This document shows positions 60,085 to 64,000 of a stretch of 64,000 bases of DNA, one piece after another. Origin of the DNA: an uncultured Porphyromonadaceae bacterium (GTDB taxonomy: Bacteria > Bacteroidota > Bacteroidia > Bacteroidales > Muribaculaceae); NCBI GenBank assembly GCA_902461565.1, contig CABPYL010000003.1, forward strand, positions 1-64,000. Direction: 5' to 3'. The notes under the pieces were generated by a model. That model was not told the origin of the DNA. It did no database searches and saw nothing but the letters and a program-made list of their open reading frames with translations. Position 1 is the stretch's first letter. The number at the start of each line of letters is the position of its first letter. The position numbers and the translations under genes were made by a program.

Positions 60085-60561
60085 ATGGAAACATTCCGGA
60101 GCGATATTTTTCAGGTACCTGCGGCAACATACGCAAAAGCCTCCCTGAGCCGCAAAGCCGGCTCGGGCACCATGCTTCTGATTATTCCCGTTGCCATCGG
60201 TGCCATTGCGGGTTTTGCCGACATGCGGTGGTGGCTGATAACGCTTATGCTTTTGCTCCTCGTATACCCTATGGTAATCACGATGGCATGGCTGTCGATG
60301 ATGGGCAAACCTGCAATGGCAATGCGCCTGCGCCCGCAGCGATGGACAATTGCTGCCGACGGAAATATGTCCCTGGAATTTTTCCATTTCGAACGTGAAG
60401 ATAATCCGGAACCAGTGAACACTGAAACCGCAAGCATCGCATCGGTATCGCCGCAAGGGCAATACACCGCTGTACGCCTCAAACCCGGCAACCGGTTCGA
60501 TTTTCTGCTCATACCATCCCGGATGATGCCGCCAACCATTCTAAACACCTATTGTGAATGA
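60085..60561 (+). CDS. Unknown two-helix membrane protein
   Basis: The 158-residue protein has two adjacent transmembrane helices at about 28-45 and 49-72, then a beta-rich soluble part of about 80 residues. This layout recalls small membrane-anchored PH-like (YcxB-type) proteins, but that is a weak resemblance. Its stop overlaps the ATG of the TPR gene (ATGA), so the two are coupled. It lies 9 bp after dcp. Confidence 0.65.
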   Translation: METFRSDIFQVPAATYAKASLSRKAGSGTMLLIIPVAIGAIAGFADMRWWLITLMLLLLVYPMVITMAWLSMMGKPAMAMRLRPQRWTIAADGNMSLEFFHFEREDNPEPVNTETASIASVSPQGQYTAVRLKPGNRFDFLLIPSRMMPPTILNTYCE

Positions 60562-62642
60562 ACGATAACAATCTTTCCTCTATACTCGATAAAACCACTG
60601 ACGCCCTTGCAGGAAACGCCCCTCTGGGCAACGTCTTCTCTGGCCTGCGCCAGGCAGCTACCATACTCGGCGACAAAGACCTTTCCGACAGGATAAAGGC
60701 TCTTGAAACGCGGTATTTCTACCTGCTGCAGTTTATAGAGCAGGCTGATGGCTCGTTCTCGGCTGCAACCGACACCGACGAAATACGCCACGCCCTTGAA
60801 AGCGTCCTCGCTTTGGCCGTCAACCTGGCCCAGGAGGCCGACGGCACCGCCGTGAAAGGTCCGCAGCTCCGTTTCCAGCGACGCCGTCCCGAGGAAAATA
60901 TCGAAAGTCTCGTCAGCGACTTTCTGTCGGAACAGGATCGTCTGCGGACCGACCCTCTGGCCCTCACCGACAGCCACGCACGTGCCAAGCTCGAACAGCT
61001 TGCATCCGACATATTCAAGCGTATCTGGGCCACTGATCCGCTGCTACCCGACGAGGAAAAACTGATAGGAACCCTGATAAACGACAAGAACATCCCCACA
61101 TACTACCGCGAGCACATTGTACACGCCATAGGCCTGGGAATGGAACGCAACATGCAGACTTGGCGCATGAATCTGCTTGAAAACGCCATGACAAGCAATA
61201 ACAGCCGAATATCTGTTGCCGCCGAAGTATGGATAGTGCTTGCTGTCGCTCTTTCCGGACGCAAAGTAGTTCCGGGCACACCTCTACCCCACATAGCCGA
61301 CATATATCATGCCTTAATGCGCAATATGGCGCCGGCGGTCAATCCCGGCATGGGCAACCTTATGTCGCTCGGGCGGAAAATGCAGGATAATCCTTTGGAT
61401 GTACCCGATATAAGTACCGACGAGTACGAATCCATCAGGCGCTTCTCCGAAGCCCAGAGTCGTGGCGAAGACGTATTCGCCGCCACACTCGGCAAAATGC
61501 GCCAGTTCCCGTTCTTCAACGACATGGCCAACTGGTTCCTCCCGTTTCACAGCGATCACAGCGCCCTTGCAGATATTGTAGACGGCGAAGGGGCCGCAGT
61601 GGCCGACATAATTGAGCGAATGCCGGTCGTTACCGACGGCGACAAATTTGCCCTGGTGCTATCCATGTCCATGATGCCAGCAGAAATGCGCGCCCGCTCA
61701 CTATCGGCAATGGTAGACAATATCCGCCAGATGTCCGATTCAGAAGAGTTCCGCCTGGCAATGGAATCGGCAAAGCCCACAGAAACAATGATTGCCGGAC
61801 AATGCGTGGCAACCATAAACCGTTTCTTTACCGGCAACGCCGACGGCAAGCGTATGGCTCTGGCAAACGATACAAAAAGCATTGTGCGGAATATGCTTCA
61901 TCTCCTGCCTGAAGGATTCTACGACTATACCCCCGAACTTGACGCTATCGACAATCTGTGCAAGCATCACGAATATCAGGCTGCTATGGATATATACAGC
62001 CTCCTCCCGGAAAATGTGAATGTCGGTGCAGAAACCCTCTGCAACCTCGCACAGGCAAGCGCGAAACTTAACATGTCTGATGAACCTGCAGATTTCTATC
62101 GCCGCGCGCTCAAAGTATCACCGGGCATGCGTCGCGCGGTCATTGGTCTTGCCCGTCTCAATGCCGAGGCAGGAAACATAATCGCAAACATCGCCCTTAT
62201 GGAACCCTTTGCCGCCGACAATGCCGACAACGACGAGTACCTGCTTCTGTTAGGCAACGCCTACCTCGCCGGTGGGAAGACCGACAAAGCCGTCGAAACG
62301 TTCCATAACCTCGATTATATAAGCGAAAACGACGTGGCAAAAGAACCGCTGGCATGGGCGCTGACCCTCGCCGGCGATTACGACAATGCAGCTTTGTTCT
62401 TTGCCGAAGCCATGCAGGAACACATCTCTCCGAAACTTTTCGCCCGAAACGGTATACGTCTTTGGCTCGCCGGCGACAGGCGCGAGGCGCTGCAGATGTT
62501 CGAAAAGGCTGCCGGAGCATACTCCGGAAACGATTTCGCTGCCTACCTCCGGCAACTCGCATCAGCCACAGGCACCGTCGGCATCAAAGCCGATCTGCCA
62601 CTCGCCGCCGAAATAATCCGCTACCGCAAGGCTCAGAAATAA
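60558..62642 (+). CDS. TPR-like repeat protein
   Basis: The 694-residue protein has no signal peptide or membrane helix. The C-terminal third shows TPR-like repeats (ETLCNLAQASAKLNMSDEPADFYRRALKVSPG, YLLLLGNAYLAGGKTDKAVETFHNL, PLAWALTLAGDYDNAALFFAEAM). The N-terminal part is helical and not recognised. It probably acts as a cytoplasmic scaffold. Coupling to the preceding membrane protein suggests they work together at the inner membrane; this is inference. Confidence 0.75.
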   Translation: MNDNNLSSILDKTTDALAGNAPLGNVFSGLRQAATILGDKDLSDRIKALETRYFYLLQFIEQADGSFSAATDTDEIRHALESVLALAVNLAQEADGTAVKGPQLRFQRRRPEENIESLVSDFLSEQDRLRTDPLALTDSHARAKLEQLASDIFKRIWATDPLLPDEEKLIGTLINDKNIPTYYREHIVHAIGLGMERNMQTWRMNLLENAMTSNNSRISVAAEVWIVLAVALSGRKVVPGTPLPHIADIYHALMRNMAPAVNPGMGNLMSLGRKMQDNPLDVPDISTDEYESIRRFSEAQSRGEDVFAATLGKMRQFPFFNDMANWFLPFHSDHSALADIVDGEGAAVADIIERMPVVTDGDKFALVLSMSMMPAEMRARSLSAMVDNIRQMSDSEEFRLAMESAKPTETMIAGQCVATINRFFTGNADGKRMALANDTKSIVRNMLHLLPEGFYDYTPELDAIDNLCKHHEYQAAMDIYSLLPENVNVGAETLCNLAQASAKLNMSDEPADFYRRALKVSPGMRRAVIGLARLNAEAGNIIANIALMEPFAADNADNDEYLLLLGNAYLAGGKTDKAVETFHNLDYISENDVAKEPLAWALTLAGDYDNAALFFAEAMQEHISPKLFARNGIRLWLAGDRREALQMFEKAAGAYSGNDFAAYLRQLASATGTVGIKADLPLAAEIIRYRKAQK

Positions 62643-62677
62643 AAATATTGAAATTATAAACCCAATAAGCTAAAACA

Positions 62678-63103
62678 ATGGTAATACAACGCTGGCAAAC
62701 CCTCTTTCTCCTTATTGCATGTATTCTTATGTGTGTATTGTGCGTAAGTCCGTTCGCACAGATAGCCGCCGCCGAGGCAACGGCAGCCCCCACACCCGTC
62801 TTCGTTAAGGACGCCCCAGTCTTTCTTGTTCTTAACATCGTTATCGCCGCCCTGCTGTTCATCGCCATCTTCCTGTTCAAGAATCTTAAACTGCAGATGC
62901 GCATAACAACAATGTCGATAGTACTCCTCGCCGCTTCGGCTGTTACAGGCGGATTCATCATCTACGCCACCATGCCGGATGCCGAAATAATATGGACCGG
63001 AGCCGTGCTCCTGTTAGTGCTCTCTGCAGTTTTCGCAGTATGTGCGCTGCGGTTCATGCGGAAAGACCACAAACTGCTCAGAAGCTACGACCGGCTGCGC
63101 TAA
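62678..63103 (+). CDS. DUF4293 membrane protein
   Basis: The 141-residue protein has four transmembrane helices and opens with the family pattern MVIQRWQTLFLLIACILM. DUF4293 is widespread in Bacteroidetes and of unknown function. Its last 26 bp overlap the end of the convergent HAD gene, and both frames are well supported by their families. Confidence 0.85.
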   Translation: MVIQRWQTLFLLIACILMCVLCVSPFAQIAAAEATAAPTPVFVKDAPVFLVLNIVIAALLFIAIFLFKNLKLQMRITTMSIVLLAASAVTGGFIIYATMPDAEIIWTGAVLLLVLSAVFAVCALRFMRKDHKLLRSYDRLR

Positions 63104-63740
63104 GCATATCAAGCAGGCCACCAAACGTCAATCCCCCGAAGCCATCGATAATGACATCCGCCTTACCGACAATGCTCTCGCGGGGATTTGTCGTAGCAAG
63201 ACCCACCACAGCAGCCCCGGCGGCACGACCAGCAGCCATACCCGAGAAAGAATCCTCGAACACAATGCAGCGCGCCGGATCAACACCGACCATCTCGGCG
63301 CCGCGCAGATAAGGCTCGGGATGCGGTTTGGAATGCGTTACACACGAATCCGTTACAATAGCCCTGAAATGCGACATAAACACAGGCTCATTGGCCGCCA
63401 GACGTGCCATCTTGGCATCGTTGCTGCTTGTAACCACCACCGAGGGCACACCTGCGGCATCCAGTTGTTCAAGAAAATCGACAACACCGTCAAATAGATC
63501 GTATGTCATCGCCTCCTCGCAGTCTTTCAGAAGATCGCACACACCATTGCGCACTGCATTGTCAGGAAAATACTGATTCAGAATCTGTGCGAGCGTCATA
63601 CCCTTTATGGCCAGGGCGAAATTCGGTATTCCGGTAGGATATACCCTCTCGATATCGCGCCATATTTCAGTGTATTTGGTCTCTGTATCAACAAGAACAC
63701 CGTCAAGGTCGAAAAGTGCGGCTTCGGGGAGTGTATTCAT
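63078..63740 (-). CDS. HAD-family phosphatase (beta-phosphoglucomutase-like)
   Basis: The 220-residue protein has the HAD motifs: motif I DLDGVLVDTE, motif II VVTSSN, and motif III/IV CIVFEDSFSGMAAGRAAG. The helical cap is of the beta-phosphoglucomutase type. It removes phosphate from a sugar phosphate or moves it within one; the substrate is not clear. A minus-strand -7 element TAATTTTG (63773-63766) lies upstream. Confidence 0.88.
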   Translation of the reverse strand: MNTLPEAALFDLDGVLVDTETKYTEIWRDIERVYPTGIPNFALAIKGMTLAQILNQYFPDNAVRNGVCDLLKDCEEAMTYDLFDGVVDFLEQLDAAGVPSVVVTSSNDAKMARLAANEPVFMSHFRAIVTDSCVTHSKPHPEPYLRGAEMVGVDPARCIVFEDSFSGMAAGRAAGAAVVGLATTNPRESIVGKADVIIDGFGGLTFGGLLDMLSAAGRSF

Positions 63741-63821
63741 CTGCTATATTAATTGATTTGCAGTGCAAAATTAGCAAAAGAAATCATCAAAAGAAAAATC
63801 GGAATTAAAAATCAGCCTACT

Positions 63822-63853
63822 TTTGCATAATTGCGAAAAAAACATTAACTTTG
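63822..63853 (+). promoter_or_regulatory. Promoter of tRNA-Pro(CGG)
   Basis: TTTG (63822-63825), a 20-nt spacer and TAACTTTG (63846-63853) match the consensus, 16 nt before the tRNA. Confidence 0.85.
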
Positions 63854-63869
63854 CAGTCGCTTAGCCAAT

Positions 63870-63942
63870 CGGGGTGTAGCACAGTTGGCAGCGCGCCACG
63901 TTCGGGACGTGGAGGTCGGAAGTTCGAGTCTTCTCACCCCGA
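63870..63942 (+). tRNA. tRNA-Pro, anticodon CGG
   Basis: The acceptor arms CGGGGTG and CACCCCG pair fully. The anticodon stem CCACG/CGTGG encloses TTCGGGA with anticodon CGG, read as proline. The T-loop is TTCGAGT. Discriminator A; CCA is not encoded. Confidence 0.95.
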
Positions 63943-63955
63943 CAAGCTTACAGTT

Positions 63956-63990
63956 AATCGCTCATAAGTCAACAGCTTGTGAGCGATTTT
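63956..63990 (+). terminator. Terminator after tRNA-Pro(CGG)
   Basis: AATCGCTCATAAG (63956-63968) pairs with CTTGTGAGCGATT (63976-63988) with one wobble around the loop TCAACAG, then T residues follow. The loop region shares ATAAGTCAACAGCT with repeat arm A at 32053. Confidence 0.85.
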
Positions 63991-64000
63991 CATATATAGC

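Overview
The window looks like a chromosomal segment from a gut Bacteroidales bacterium, most likely the Muribaculaceae/Prevotella side of the order. I infer this from gene content and signals: SusC/SusD glycan uptake genes, type IX secretion (T9SS) genes, NigD-like and lipocalin-like lipoproteins, and many promoters of the Bacteroidetes form TTTG-(19-20 nt)-TAnnTTTG. Shine-Dalgarno sequences are rare. Base composition is fairly GC-rich except for a clearly AT-rich stretch at about 31.9-33.7 kb. No rRNA, CRISPR array, prophage or IS transposase was seen.

Left part (0-25 kb). A membrane-spanning HTH regulator precedes a TonB-receptor-like outer membrane protein, a LytS/LytTR two-component pair and a secreted putative six-hairpin glycosidase. 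Next comes a polysaccharide utilisation locus on the minus strand: ROK sugar kinase, GH2 exo-beta-glucosaminidase-like lipoprotein, SusC, SusD and a third lipoprotein. It faces a divergent XylR-type (sugar-binding plus AraC) regulator, and the shared promoter region carries repeated TTTGCGCAAA palindromes. A TonB-like protein and a two-gene operon follow; that operon encodes a very large secreted amidase/propeller protein with a T9SS-like tail and a small propeller protein. Two copies of a palindromic non-coding repeat sit in convergent gaps at 7.6 and 19.4 kb.

Middle (25-46 kb). A minus-strand operon runs porQ-cmk-ispH-exonuclease-lipoprotein. An ECF sigma factor lies upstream of a protein that joins an inner-membrane helix to a predicted outer-membrane barrel, then a lipocalin-like lipoprotein. 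A NigD-like lipoprotein precedes an AT-rich two-gene island of unknown membrane proteins bounded by imperfect direct repeats. Housekeeping operons follow: GDSL hydrolase-tdk-yhcH-DUF3108-unknown on the plus strand; yicC-bioB-RNA methyltransferase-radA on the minus strand; tsaB-tsaC-sugar phosphotransferase-ClC channel on the plus strand.

Right part (46-64 kb). The core T9SS/gliding cluster porT-porP-gldK-gldL-gldM-gldN is contiguous on the plus strand. It is followed by an MFS transporter, tRNA-Pro(GGG), tRNA-Glu(CTC), rpsU, a XerC/D recombinase, hpf, a TlpA-like thioredoxin, a secreted M3 peptidase (Dcp type), a TPR protein, a DUF4293 protein, a HAD phosphatase and tRNA-Pro(CGG). Together the T9SS genes (porQ, porT, porP, gldKLMN), the tail on the amidase and the Sus-type uptake genes describe a cell surface specialised for protein export and glycan capture. 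The least explained parts are the AT-rich island, the palindromic repeat family, the amidase/propeller pair and the sigma/barrel operon.
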